Positions 38,213 through 49,635 of a DNA stretch of 64,000 nucleotides are shown here, in pieces. The stretch's first letter is position 1; the number at the start of each line of letters is the position of its first letter. The position numbers and the translations under genes are program-made. The stretch is from Sympetrum striolatum (taxonomy: Eukaryota; Arthropoda; Insecta; Odonata; Libellulidae). The stretch is from assembly GCA_947579665.1 (NCBI GenBank), contig OX388349.1, forward strand, positions 18,198,459 through 18,262,458, read 5' to 3'. The notes beneath the pieces were generated by a model, which was not told the DNA's origin, did no database searches, and was given only the letters and a program-made list of their open reading frames with translations.

Positions 38213-38692
38213 ACGACGTACAGTGGTCGGAAATCGAAAAAAAGCTGGCCAAAACTCAATCCTTCGACTTTTTCCAGGATTTTTTGTAGCTATATTATTA
38301 TTATAATTGCTGAGGGATATCAAATTTACTATGATTTCAAGTTCAAAGAGATTTACTCAAGTTCAATTTTGGAAACAGCAAGCAGTCAAAGTTAGCAAAA
38401 TAGAGCAGGTGGCAGCTGGCGATACTTTATATTTACATGAATAGCTGAAGTATTTTACTAACATAAATGAATTATAGTTCAAAGACGTTTAAAGAATAGA
38501 GGAAGAGGATTTTACTATTTCCGCCAATTTGTTTAAGAAGATCTCTGATTAGTTAACTTAAAAATAAACATTATATTCTGATTTTAGGGGTAAAAATCTA
38601 TATCTGTTGAAAGATTTGTGTTTCTATCTTTCATAGTAACGGAGATATGAATTTTGACCTGCTTTTTTCGATTTCCGACCACTGCGCGACGA
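38213..38692. mobile_element. MITE with CAGTGGTCGGAAATCG ends, about 480 bp
   Basis: The terminal inverted repeats are about 28-30 bp: CGACGTACAGTGGTCGG then AAATCGAAAAAA at the left, and the complement ending CCGACCACTGCGCGACG at the right. A related terminus occurs at 9031. An 83-codon frame (38038-38289) runs into the left end and is probably chance. There is no transposase. I could not fix the target duplication, so the family is unassigned. Confidence 0.7.
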
Positions 38693-39249
38693 AGGAGATT
38701 TAACTAGTTAATATCATTTTTAATGAGAATCTTTCAGCTTCAACGAGGACTATGCAGTACATCAGCGATTATGATAACCATCCATTGTATAAATTTTAAA
38801 ATTAGGCGTTGTTGTAAATATATTTCATTATCTTCCGTAAAAAATTGTAATTTTATGATGGATTTTTACATATTTCTTTGAAAGCAGTCTAAATTACATT
38901 GGATGATAGCTTTTTTAGAAAGATATTGAATGCTTACATCGAAATGATTTATGTTTTGCAACAATTCAAAGTAGCATCAGGGATATGCCATAAATTAATT
39001 TATACTTTCAGGATTTTATTGCACTGATTGCAAAGGCCAGTAAATATCACTGACAGAATTAAAAAATAATTCCTTAAAGCTTTGCATGTGATCGCAAAAC
39101 ATATAATCAAATAAAGAGGTATCACTTCTTACTTTTTGGGTAAATAATTATAATTGCTTCTATAAGGAAATACATTCCCTATATTAGTTTGCAGAGCGTC
39201 GACTGCTGAAGAGAATGGATTCTAATATAGAAATTATCGCTGTACGTAA

Positions 39250-39315
39250 TTAACACTAGGAGGACGGCAGTTTCGGCCTACCTAGAAGGAAGGGAGGTGG
39301 TCATTTGACCACCTA
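39250..39315. mobile_element. Possible piggyBac terminus (TTAA + CACTAGG) with hairpin
   Basis: TTAA (39250-39253) is directly followed by CACTAGGAGGACGGC, and a hairpin GAGGTGGTCATTTGACCACC lies at 39294-39313. TTAA targets and CACTAGG-like ends fit piggyBac-type elements, and a piggyBac transposase remnant lies 1.5 kb to the right, pointing toward this end. I did not find the opposite end. Confidence 0.5.
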
Positions 39316-40618
39316 CTTTTAAAATTCGTAATTAAATATTTTTATGATTTTCAAGGATCTGAATTTTGCATAACTTCTAAGTTTGACCATTACACAAATG
39401 CTGATAAGGTGTTTTACCTCTAATTTTGTTTAAATTTTAATTAATTAAACAAAATGTTGACCGATGTCCTAAATCTGCAGAATTGCATATTCTAGAATAT
39501 TTTATCTATTCATACTGGACCAATGAAACTCATATTTTCGAAATAAGTGGAAAAAAGTCCGAATTGTTGATAAAAGTCAGTCTCGTCACGCCAAGATTGT
39601 TATGCCATCTAACGGAAACCATATAAAACCACTCGTTCGTGCCTCGGAAAAAACCTCCATCAAATACGATGGCGGAAGAACTTTTCGAATTTCGTCGTGA
39701 AAATTTCCGATGTGTCGTCAATGCCAAATCGTTCTATAACATTTAAAAATTCATAACAAAAATTTTAGCAGGGTTGCCAACATATTAGTTTAATCATTAT
39801 AAAATGTTCTTCCAATGTTTTTCTCAGGTAAATCTCAAACTGATACCTCAAGTTTACATTCAATCACCTTTCTTGAACAATTAGAATTAATGTCAAGGAT
39901 ACTAACTTTATAAATCAGGGCTACCAATCGTAAGGACGGATCTCTAAACAGAGAGTTATGCGTTCGCAGAATAAATAACTAAAGGGATATTTTGAGCACA
40001 GATGTGTTTCATGTGATTTGTCGAACCTCTTGGGGATCCCGAATAAGTTTATAAACTATATAGAAGCAGGGTTACCAACATTTTCGGCTGTAAAGTGAAG
40101 GCAGCGATCAGACCTTCATGGAAAACCTAGCAATTAATCATGCATTTATCGAGAATGGCCTTTTCTTACTCATATCTCATTCTGTGCTTATCCACTCTGG
40201 TGCTAGTTTTATTACGTTGATTTTTATTTTAGACTTACCTTAATACTTACATCATTCTTAAAATTTTATTTCCTTCCATCACTCGCTAGTTTACAATAAA
40301 TCCAAGTCATTATAGTAACACTTCATCATCTTCACGATGTAAAGTTTGAAATCATAATAAAGCTTCGCTATTCTTCTTACAAATTAATATTTATTCCTTA
40401 TTAAGTAATGGATTAACATTTTTAATACACATATATGATAAGAGAGAATATCACTCTATGTATCCAAGAGTACATACCTACATTTTAGGCTCAAATTACT
40501 GGATTTGTTATAACATCCAGGTGAGATCTGACACATTCTTCTTTTCTGCGGTCTTATTGGCGCACTTGCTTCCCCTGATGAAATTCCCGACATTGCAAAG
40601 GAACATGAGGGAGGTGGC

Positions 40619-40620
40619 TC

Positions 40621-40661
<41 letters not shown>

Positions 40662-40662
40662 G
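40619..40662. repeat. ATT trinucleotide microsatellite
   Basis: About 14 perfect tandem ATT units, giving a poly-leucine run in one frame of a chance ORF. Confidence 0.97.
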
Positions 40663-40781
40663 GGGTCTTTATTAGGCGAGATTGAGGATTGAGACTAAAA
40701 AGTCTCCTCTTCCATCTAACCTGTAAAGTAAAGCTCTATCTATAATGAGGTTCCAATAATTTCTAATACAAGTCTTTCGAT

Positions 40782-41650
40782 TTACTCCTTCCGGCTGAGT
40801 TTACGCCCAGTGGTTTCTTTGAATAGAACCCATCTATTTATTGAGGCCAGGTCCAATATGTTAAAAAATACATGCACTGGCCATCTCCTTGCAGCCGAAT
40901 GAGTTGAATATTTCCGGCACATGCTATCCATTATATCTACTCCTACTTTGTTGTAGTTGTAAAACAAAACTGTATCCGGTTTCTTTTTCTGAGTCAGAAA
41001 TCATCACGTCCTGATGCATTTAACTGATTAAAAGCAAATTTTTATATTTTTTGCTTGGTAATTTGTCAAGCTATGGCCTAGTCTATTTTTATAAACTCTA
41101 GTTGAGTACATTTCATCGCTGTGATGAACCGAAAGAGGTAATTCTCTTCTATTTTTTCTTATCGTTCCAACCAGTGAGATTTTGCTTTTTTTTAGTTTTT
41201 CAGCGAGGCTGATTGAAGAGAAGTAATTGTTGCAAGTTGTGTTGATACCGGAGTTTATGAACGGCTCTGCCAACCATAGCACAACATATTCTCCAAGAGA
41301 CTTCCTTGATCCCCTAGCATCATCTTTTCCACAATAAGGAAATGCATTTAGGCAATATTTAGACTTCACGTCTGCTAATACACAGTACTTGATCCCAAAC
41401 TTATCTGGCTTGTTCGGCATGTATTGGATGAATGGGCATCGGCACTTCGTAGGATATAATCGTTCATCGGCCGTAACTTTCTCGTCATAGTTGTAGCAGG
41501 CTCGGGAGTTAGTTATAAATGTATTCCAAGGCTCAGAACCCAAAGCAAATTTTTCTTCTCTCAGAGCTTGACTCCGAGTTTCTCTGTGATCAAACCGTAA
41601 ATTTTTCATTATGCTTACGAATCGATCCTTATTCTTAGTGCTGGAGAATA
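40782..41650 (-). pseudogene. piggyBac-type transposase remnant
   Basis: The main frame (41609-41028) encodes MKNLRFDHRETR, then a segment with VTADERLYPTKCRCPFIQYMP, NKPDKFGIKYCVLADVKSKY, the GEYVVLWLAEPF block, the CNNYFSSISLAEKL block and LVGTIRKNRRELP. These are the successive landmarks of the piggyBac DDE transposase core. The DE in VTADE and the D in the LADVKS-type block are present at catalytic-type positions; the usual CDNYF aspartate reads N here. The C-terminal part (FYNYNKVGVDIMDSMCRKYS, then ARRWPVHVFFNILDLASINRW) continues at 40967-40782 after a frame break. Upstream a few more residues (SSTKNKDRFVSIM) are readable to about 41650. The N-terminal acidic domain is missing. It is inactive. 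Confidence 0.88.
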
Positions 41651-42574
41651 TTTTAGATCTCTATGATTAAATACAAAAAGTCTATCCCAGCGCGTTTCAA
41701 GGTCATTCTACTAAAAACAATGTTTAAAAGCACTTCCTGCGCTCCCTCGCGCGTCACCGCTTGCCCCGCCGCTTACCCCCGCCCGATAGTACTTTCCCCG
41801 CCACATTTTTAGAGAGAATTATGAAAATGTTCACACTTCTTTAAAAATTAATTATCAATTGATTAACTTAAATGCTAGAATTGCTTATTTAAGAATTGCA
41901 TGTTTCCAAAATATTCTTTTTTATTTCCTTGTCGTAATCTTTAATTTTCCTTCTTATAAAATTTCATCAAAAGTTTTCCATAAATTTATTCCTATCAGCT
42001 TGAAAATATAATTTACTAGGGCAAGTAATGCTTACATAGGTTTCAACGGACACTTTTTATTTAGTTGAAAATATTTTCAATACTAGTTTTTGCATTCTCC
42101 AACTCACCACTTTCAGATTCACAAATGTCAATTTATCTACTCTGTTAAAAATATTTTTTGCTTTTTCACAAGAGTACGCGGACTTATTGGTATGAATTTT
42201 AGAATACTTGAAAGTAATTTTGCATTTTATCAATCAGCAAGGTTATGAAAAACGAGAAAAAATTCTGAATTACTAGAGATAGTACGCTCATTTTATGTTG
42301 ATAATTTGTGAACAGTTATTCCGAATTATTTAACTCATTTTTGAAAATTCACGCAAGTGCAAAGATGATGGATCTCGGGCTCTTATAGATAAACTTATTC
42401 ACCGATAGAAATGATTAAGTGGAATATGGGATTCTCTTTTGAAATAATCTTTGATCACGCACGCGCTCCTAGAATCCGCTGATTATGCAGTACTTGTAAC
42501 TTCTGCTGACCAAAGACGATATCAAATGCTCTCCTCGAAACAAAATCTTATACAAATGATGTAAAAGAATACCT

Positions 42575-43423
42575 TATAATGAGTTGGTGAGAAAATTTAC
42601 CTAGGGGATGAGTTAGAGTAAGGAAACTAGGGGTAGCGTTTATACTTCCCCTAACGCGTTGAAATTATGCTTGAATAGGAAGAAACGTTTGTAATGAAGC
42701 GGTAGTGAGGGTAAATAATTTAAATAGAACTAAATGAGGGGAACTTTCTCATTTACTCCTACGCTTCGTCATTGAAGACCTGGTGTGACTTTGCTTCATT
42801 CTTTCGTTTCAAGGTTGTGGAGTTATTCTTCCTGTTTGTAATTATTTCCTCTAAGAAGAAATACAGTAAAGTATTAACATTTTAAACAGAAATCTGAGTA
42901 AGTATTAGTTTATATACTTTTGAGTTATTCCCTAGTATTATTTTTTAACAAATATTTTCAGAAATTTGAGGATGGAGTACAGTCAGTTGAACCCTCAAGT
43001 AGGCGGTGACCTCTCGATCGTTGAGATTGACAGTGCTATAAAGGGTCGACTGAAAACCTACTGGGTGGTGAGTGAAGCGCAGAAAGACCTTATATCATTT
43101 CTAAATTATACTTCCGATCTTTCAATTCCGAGGATAAGGGATGAGCTAAGTAATTCTGCCCTTAAAATTAATATTGTGGTTAAGGCAAACTTTGAGAGGG
43201 GTGAGGAGACGATAGAACGAGCATTTAAAACGAGAAACGTTAGGGTTTTGCTAGCCGATGACTTTGGGGAAATTTTAGAAAGTTTATTTGGAAAATTACT
43301 TAAGGAAAAATCCGAGATGCAGGTGAAGGGATCAGGGTGGGCGCTGAGTAAAATCTTGGGTTTAGAACTTCGAATTAATCGTTACACTCCGTTACGCGGA
43401 TCAACCTTTATTGAGCTACCACC
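42575..43423 (+). pseudogene. Polinton-type DNA polymerase B region, copy B, N-terminal part
   Basis: From ATG 42972 an open frame encodes a 154-residue segment with the same landmarks as copy A (SEAQKDLISFLN, KANFERGEETIERA, RINRYTPLRGSTFIELP). It is unbroken up to 43423, where a transposon inserted; the rest continues at 46073. About 400 bp upstream of the ATG are also shared with copy A (ACGCGTTGAAATTATGCTTG), so the two copies descend from one larger element. Better preserved than copy A over this stretch. Confidence 0.8.
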
Positions 43424-43868
43424 ACGCCCCTGAAGCTCCCCCATGCTGACTGTACAATCGGCTGACGCCCTTAATGTCCGCAGCCGCGAGATGGCAGCAC
43501 TGAAGCTCGTCCTTAGAAACCATATTCTCATATGGAGTAAATGGAAAAAACAGCACGATTATGATACTTTTTCCCTCTTTTTCTTTGCGGGAGTAGTATA
43601 TACCAAAGATGGAATTCAGAGTTAGTGATTTATCCATTTATAAGTACTTAAAACAATTGAATAAAATGGGCAAATTAGTAAATCCGAAGAATAAGTTCAG
43701 GTTTTGCCTTCAGGGCAAGTAACTTCGTCGCTGTGAAAACATTATTCGTAGATCAGCGAAGTGCAATGTATTCTGCTTGGATACACAGAAAATAATTGAT
43801 CCTTAATAAATTACTAACGTTACATCTACTTTTAACTAGGCCTTTTAGAACTAGAATCACAGGATGTA

Positions 43869-43990
43869 CATGGGTGGTCTGAAAAGTTTCCGACATTTCA
43901 ACATTTCTTGACATGTTTTCTGAAAATTTCTGAAAATTTTCTGAAGATGTCTGAAAAATCTGGCGTTGGAAACTTTTCAGACCACCCTCG
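43869..43990. mobile_element. 122-bp mariner-type MITE, copy 1
   Basis: Imperfect hairpin with ends GGGTGGTCTGAAAAGTTTCC and its complement, flanked by TA on both sides. A second copy lies at 50064-50175. TA targets and these ends suggest a mariner/Tc1-mobilised MITE. Confidence 0.8.
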
Positions 43991-44169
43991 TATATACATT
44001 TCCTGAAAAAGATCGATATTCCCAGAAATAGCCTCCAGGAAATGAGTAAACGGTCAAATATTGTTGAAGCATACATAAATCCAAAAGTATTAAATTTTAA
44101 TGACTGGCAAGGACTGTATTTCATCTTGGGGAGGCTGAAATGTGAAGTTAGGTTGGACGATATACAAAC

Positions 44170-44633
44170 ATAAAGGATAGAGTGGTATAAAAAATGTATT
44201 GACCAAACATTAAGTTTTAGACAGTTTCGCAATTTTCCTTTTCGATGCACTTTCTTTAAATTTATAAACTTTGCATGCTGTCTAATCCTCATAGTTACAT
44301 AATATTTTATTATATTTGCTATGATTTCACTTCCGTGCATGGGAAAGTTATCTCTTCATCACCTTCAAGTAACTCTGTAATTATGCACTCAAGCACATCA
44401 TTTGTCTCACAGTGCTTTACAAATTGTTCCTCCACTTTGAGGATGAAAGTATGAAGGTTTACATTAGGATGAACCAAAACCCCCATACTTTTAAGATTTG
44501 TTAACTTTGCTACTGGATGGCAGGATGAATTAATGCTGCCATGCAAACAGTATACTTGCTGTGTTTCTTTATCTGGTGCAATAAAACGATGACAAGGCAT
44601 TTTTAAGATTAAGGATATCTTAAAATATATCAA
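44170..44633 (-). pseudogene. P-element-like transposase C-terminal remnant
   Basis: Two overlapping minus-strand frames (44633-44319 and 44340 onward) carry LHTFILKVEEQFVKHCE, then after the frame change SEIIANIIKYYVTMRIRQHAK and KKVHRKGKLRNCLKL. The pattern (a helix ending in FVKxC, then a short acidic stretch, then a basic IxxYYVxMRIRxHAK helix) resembles the C-terminal end of THAP/P-element-like transposases. No D-D-E region or THAP finger is visible. I am not certain of the assignment. Confidence 0.4.
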
Positions 44634-44711
44634 AAGTCTTCAAGCGCAGTAACGACAATGAAGATCTTCAACTCACACAACGTGGTCGCACTTTCCAACT
44701 TACATCAACGT

Positions 44712-45714
44712 TACCGTAGAAAGGAGTGACTTCGGCCACGCGTGCACTGCTCCACAAAATGTAAATTTGTAGTACAATAAATTATGTAGTACTAAAATTT
44801 CACGAAGTAGCTATTTTTTCCTGCCCTTTAGAATTTAGATTGTCTTGACATATCGTCAGCAAATCCGTCTTGCTCCTTGCAACATTGACAGTACAATTGG
44901 CATTGGGAACTAAATTGAAAATCGTGCATTCTCGACAAAAGTCTACGAAACCTCAGTCTGTTAACTTCTCTCAGTAACAATCATCAAGATGGGAAACATT
45001 TGAATACAATTGGAGGCCAAACAGTGCTTCTTCGTGATAAAGAGATTAAATTAGTGGAAGTGCTGTTAAATTTTTATGAGTATTCGTGATATACAAATTT
45101 TAGTACAAACATATTTGAACAGTAAAAAGTAAATAGTCAGTGCTTTGAAAAAAAATCCATAAATTGCTTGGCTTCGGAGATTCATTAGTAGAAACAAAAC
45201 ACTGACTCCAAGGCTTGAAAAAAAAAATTAAAAGGGTTCGAGTGACAGTGAGTAGAAGTTTTCTACAATAATTTTTCATTCTTTTTGTTTTTGGAGGAAA
45301 AAATGTAAAAAAAATTATTTTTCTTTTGAAAAATTATAAATAAAGTGGAAAAGCTTTAGACTGAGTCCATAACTTCTCATCTCAGTACCTATTAAACAAA
45401 GATTAAATATAATAATAATTTAAAGATTTTAAAATATATTAATGGTCATAATATTAGTCATATAGTTAATTTTATAGGCGATATTTAGGAAACATATTTA
45501 GTGGCCGAAGTCACCCCATCGGTTGGGGTGCCTAAGGCAGCTATTCTTTATTTTTTAAACAAATTCCGTTGTTTAAGAATTGTTTTAGATACTATTTGCA
45601 TGAATAAGAATTACCTTCCTGTAATTTAAATTTTCTGAGCATAGAGAATGTAATTGAATACAGAAATATTTTTAAAAAATCTAAAAACGGCCAAAGTCAC
45701 CCCATTCTACGGTA
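44712..45714. mobile_element. Nested element with TACCGTAGAA...GACTTxGGCC ends
   Basis: The left end reads inward TACCGTAGAAAGGAGTGACT then TCGGCC. The right end, on the other strand, reads TACCGTAGAATGGGGTGACT then TTGGCC. A third related motif (GGCCGAAGTCACCCCAT) occurs at 45502. The stretch between has no gene. The element lies inside the P-like insertion, so it came later. The class is unknown to me, although this end motif is familiar from arthropod repeats. Confidence 0.6.
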
Positions 45715-46072
45715 CGGTTCATCGCATTTCAGTGATTTACGAAGAATGTTTTTACGGCGACAAAGTTACCTGTGTTTTGCACATAAGGCAACCACCTATT
45801 TTTAGGATTTGCTAATTTGTCCGTCTTATTCAAATGTTTTGTATTCAATTCAGAAGTGCCTATTGATGGATAAAACAATTACTCTTACTTCCATCTTTGG
45901 TAAATATTACTCTACATTACATATGTATCATAATCGTGCTTTTACACCGTTTACTCCATATAAGATTATAGTTTCAAAGGGCGAACTTCAGTGCTGCCAT
46001 CTCGCGGATGCAGACATTAAGGGAGCCAAAAACTTTCAGCAGTTTCCAGTCCTATACTTTCTAAGTTCGTGG

Positions 46073-47450
46073 TTACCACCCAAGATCGCAAGCAGATAAT
46101 CTGATTTAAATGTTAGGAATGACGATCAGTTTTGTTTTAAATACGCGGTTTGGGGAAAGAACATACATAAAGACCCTCAACGAGTCTACAAATATAATAA
46201 GGATGAATTCGACAATGGGTACGATTGAGATTGTATTGAATACCCAGTCAAACTCTCCGATATTCCTAAATTCGAGCGAAAAAATAAAATTTCTGTAAAC
46301 GTTTTCGGGCTAGACGAAAAAAACAATTTCTATCCAAAAAATTGTAAATAACGAGCTCGCAGATCATCATCACCTATTATATATTACAAATGACAACACG
46401 GCTCATTATTGCTGGATTAAAAACTTTGAGAGTCTAATCCATCTTCAGATAACAAAAATGTCGTAGAATTTACATTTTCAAACGATGCTTCATGCATTAT
46501 CATGACGAAAAAATTTAGAGACGCATACAGCAAACTGTAATAGTAAAAAACCCACGAGAATTGAGCTTCCTATCGAGGGGGTTAGGATATTGAAATTTAC
46601 CAAACTCGGGCATTCATTTCCAGTTCCGTATGTAATATATGCAGACTTTGAATGTATTCTCCAAGGTATCAGCACTTGTGAATCTTTACCTAACGCATCC
46701 TACACGCACGCTATTCAGAAACACGAACTATTCACCTTTTGCTATGTTCTCATAACGCCCAATGGATGTGAGACACCACAGCTTTACCGAGGTCCCAATA
46801 CCGCACAGGTCTTTATGCAGAAATTGAAAGAGTAAGCAGAGAGAGTATTCAAGTTGTATAAAAACGTTGTGCCAATGGAATCGCTTAGCCCGGAAGAAGA
46901 GGCAAATTTTAAAAATTCGTTGTCTTGTCATATTTGTGGTAAAGAGTTGAAGTCAGATGCCGTTAGTGATCACGATCACTTGACAGGTAAGTATCGAGGG
47001 CCCGCACATTCTGCAGTACAAAATGCCAAATTTTCTACCTGTGTTTATTCGTAATCTTTCATCGGATGACGGTCATTTCTTGGTTCGGGAGTTAGAATAT
47101 GAGGATAAAAAATTAATGTGATTCCTAACACCGAGAAAGAGTATATTTCATTCAAAAATTCAATCGAAAATAATTTCACCATTAGATTTCTCGACACGTC
47201 GCTTCATGCCAGCGTCATTAGCTTCACTGGTAACAAATTTAAAAACATTTAAATATACTAGCGAGGTATTCGGTGAGAAAACGAACCTAGTCACACGTAA
47301 GGGGGTCTACCCATATGATTACACAAACTCAATCGAGAAACTTGAGGAAACATCACTTCCGGAGAGGGGAAATTTCTACAAAATATTCCCACACATTTTT
47401 TGCGTGTTTGTAGTCTTTCTCAGACACATACTCGTCCGCTAATCTGTTGT
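46073..47450 (+). pseudogene. Polinton-type DNA polymerase B region, copy B, exonuclease part
   Basis: This continues copy B after the insertion. Across stops and shifts it shows YADFEC (46640), ESLSPEEEANFK, the zinc-like pair CHICGKELK, and SDHDHLTGKYRGPAH (46965-47010). Next come LPVFIRNLSSDDGHFLVREL (about 47030-47090), then RFMPASLASLVTNLKTF and KGVYPYDYTN...LEETSLPERGNFY (47200-47380). These are successive parts of the 3'-5' exonuclease half of DNA polymerase B. The catalytic palm motifs are absent. From about 47384 the coding similarity flips to the minus strand (LADEYVSEKDYKHAKNVW). Confidence 0.8.
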
Positions 47451-47561
47451 AAATCAAATCTGTGTTCGCATATTTCCAATATCGTAACAAAGAGCAACTC
47501 AATAAATATATTTGAATAATTTTCTTTTTGAATTTAGTAACCCTGCCTCGTGTTAGGTTAC

Positions 47562-48515
47562 TTATAAATAAGAAAAATATCAAAGTTAATGCAATATTGG
47601 TACATGAATGTTTAAACATTTCTTTAATTATTATAAATAGAAAAAGACATTTGGTTAAAAAAATTAACATTTATTTTTTTAACCCGCCTTCCTAGGTAAA
47701 GTAGACGTTTGCAAAATATAGTATAAGTATGATACTGAATTATATCTCAACTTATGGTAATGTTACAGTTTACTTAGGGATATTTTTATTTTTCAGTTAA
47801 AAAAATTTCACATTTTTCTGTATATGCAGCATTAATGTCAATGTTTAATAACGGAAGTACCAATTTTCCTCGTGAGATGGCATTAGTGGCGTAGTTTATA
47901 AACAAAAGTTCAAATTTTCCTCAAGAGATGGCATTAATGGCGCAGTTTATAACCAAAATTTCAAATTTTACTCAAGAGATGGCATTAGTGTCGAAGTTTA
48001 GAAACCAAAGTTCCAATTTTCCTCAAGAGATGGCACTAGTGGCGAAGTTTATAAACAAAAGTTTCAATTTTCCTCAAGAGATGGCATTAGTGTCGAAGTT
48101 TAGAAACCAAAGTTCCAATTTCCCTCAAGAGATGGCATTAGTGTCGAAGTTTATAAACAAAAGTTCATATTTCCCTCAAGAGATGGCATTAGTGGCGAAG
48201 GTTATAAACAAAAGTTCATATTTCCCTCAAGAGATGGCATTAGTGGCGAAGGTTATAATCAAAAGTTCCAATTTCCATCAAGAGATGGCATTAGCGGCGA
48301 AGTTTAGAAACCAAAGTTCCAATTTTCCTCAGGAGATGGCACTAGTGGCGAAGTTTATAACCAAAAGTTCCTACTTCCCTCAAGAGATGGCATTAGTGGC
48401 GAAGTTCATAAACAAAAGTTCCAATTTTCCTCAAGAGATGACACTAGTGGCGAAGTTTATAACCAAAATTTCCAATTTCCCTCAAGAGATGGCATTAGTG
48501 TCGAAGTTTATTATA
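47562..48515 (+). repeat. Third copy of the palindromic-element arm, with 51-bp array
   Basis: 47562-47830 matches the outer part of the left arm (TTACTTATAAATAAG, ACCCGCCTTCCTAGG), lacking its outermost 50 bp. It is followed by about 13 units of the 51-bp minisatellite, of which 11-12 are open in one frame (47928-48518). It ends abruptly inside the array, with no partner arm and no gene. Several units are homogenised locally (AAGGTTATAAACAAAAGTTC occurs twice in a row), suggesting recent array turnover. Confidence 0.9.
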
Positions 48516-48904
48516 TAGTACATTTAATGTATCGAATGTCATTTCAATTATGGCTATCGATCTCGGTATGGGCCAAACAAGGAGATCGTGACAATTTGAC
48601 TTTATTTGAGATTTGACAAGAGAGAAAAGAGATGTAAAGATTCCTTCGATAGAAAGAGGAGTTATAATAATTATAATATATCAATTATCGCTTCTTGTCT
48701 GGCAATGGCGTATGACGTAGAGGGAGCATAAGAGACGATAACAGTAATAAGGGATGTCGGTGCGTTCTTTTTTACACACCATTTACACACATAATCCTGC
48801 ACCTTATCACTGTCAATACTGCTAAGTTACCAAACAAAAGAAATGGGTTGTAATCCTGAACAATATAAGATTACCCATGTCTATGCAAATGGCAATTTCT
48901 CAGG

Positions 48905-49093
48905 GCACGTTTCGCCGATCCTGAGGATATTCGTCGGCTTCTTCTTGAGTTGGACTATGAATCGGAAGAAGAACGGGAACGACAACGACAAGAAGACCAA
49001 CAGGAAGAGCAAATTGACAATCCAGACGATATCGATTTTGAAGTTATTCAAGATGATGAACACAATAGTGAGTCGGAGGAAGAGTTAGATTAG
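48905..49093 (+). pseudogene. Acidic N-terminal fragment, possibly piggyBac-type
   Basis: A frame ending at the TAG of 49091-49093 encodes ADPEDIRRLLLELDYESEEE followed by a long glutamate- and aspartate-rich stretch. Acidic N-termini with a leading helix of this kind occur in piggyBac-type transposases, and a piggyBac core lies 8 kb away on the other strand. No DDE core follows here. It could equally be another acidic protein fragment. Confidence 0.35.
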
Positions 49094-49635
49094 GCAATAC
49101 ACGACCTGGATTACGAGGAGACTACGAGGAAGACCAGGGGCAAGCTAGGAACTGTAAAACGAAGCTCGAATGTTTCCTCCAAATCATTTCTTTAGAAATT
49201 TTGGATGATATTATCAAGTGCACTAATATTTTATTGCTCAAATAAAGGCTGGAAGAAATAAAAAGTTAGCGCGCAATATCATCAGTCCTGTTCCGTTTTT
49301 ACTAAAAAACTCAGTAAAATCAGCACGGTTTCCACCTTTTACGGCAATCAAGAACAATGCCCCAAATAGTGCTGTCGTTTCCGTTTTAGAGTTGGGTTTG
49401 TAATCTCTATCTCGAACGGGAGAGTCAGACGACTCATTTCTTCTGCTCTGATACCTCGTGGGAACAACCGAGAAGTAATTACGAGTTCAATCCACGAATA
49501 GAGAATTATAATTACGAGCATGGAAAACGAAGCTAGGGAATTTCCGTTTCCATACCTGAGCAAATTTTTTGAATTAGACAGCAGTTGTTCGGTGATGAGG
49601 GGTTGCTTTTCATTTATTTTTATGCATTTATCGAA

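Larger units (their letters stand above)
43416..46080. mobile_element. P-like transposon insertion with 8-bp target duplication
   Basis: The polymerase sequence is interrupted exactly here. The insert 43424-46072 is flanked by CTACCACC (43416-43423) and TTACCACC (46073-46080), an 8-bp duplication with one change. Copy A, which is uninterrupted, reads TTACCACC once. Inside the ends are inverted repeats of roughly 200 bp (CCCTTAATGTCCGCAG and ATGGCAGCACTGAAG near 43470-43505 versus their complements near 45990-46020). The outermost 45 bp have diverged. Eight-base duplications fit P or hAT elements; the transposase remnant inside favours P. At least two smaller elements sit within it. Confidence 0.78.

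Noticed and set aside
40458..40685. 75-codon frame with a poly-leucine run
   Set aside because: The leucine run is just the ATT/TTA microsatellite read in one frame.
46590..46835. Intact viral or transposon DNA polymerase
   Set aside because: Only N-terminal and exonuclease-region fragments are present, broken by stops, an insertion and a strand flip; polymerase palm motifs are not seen.
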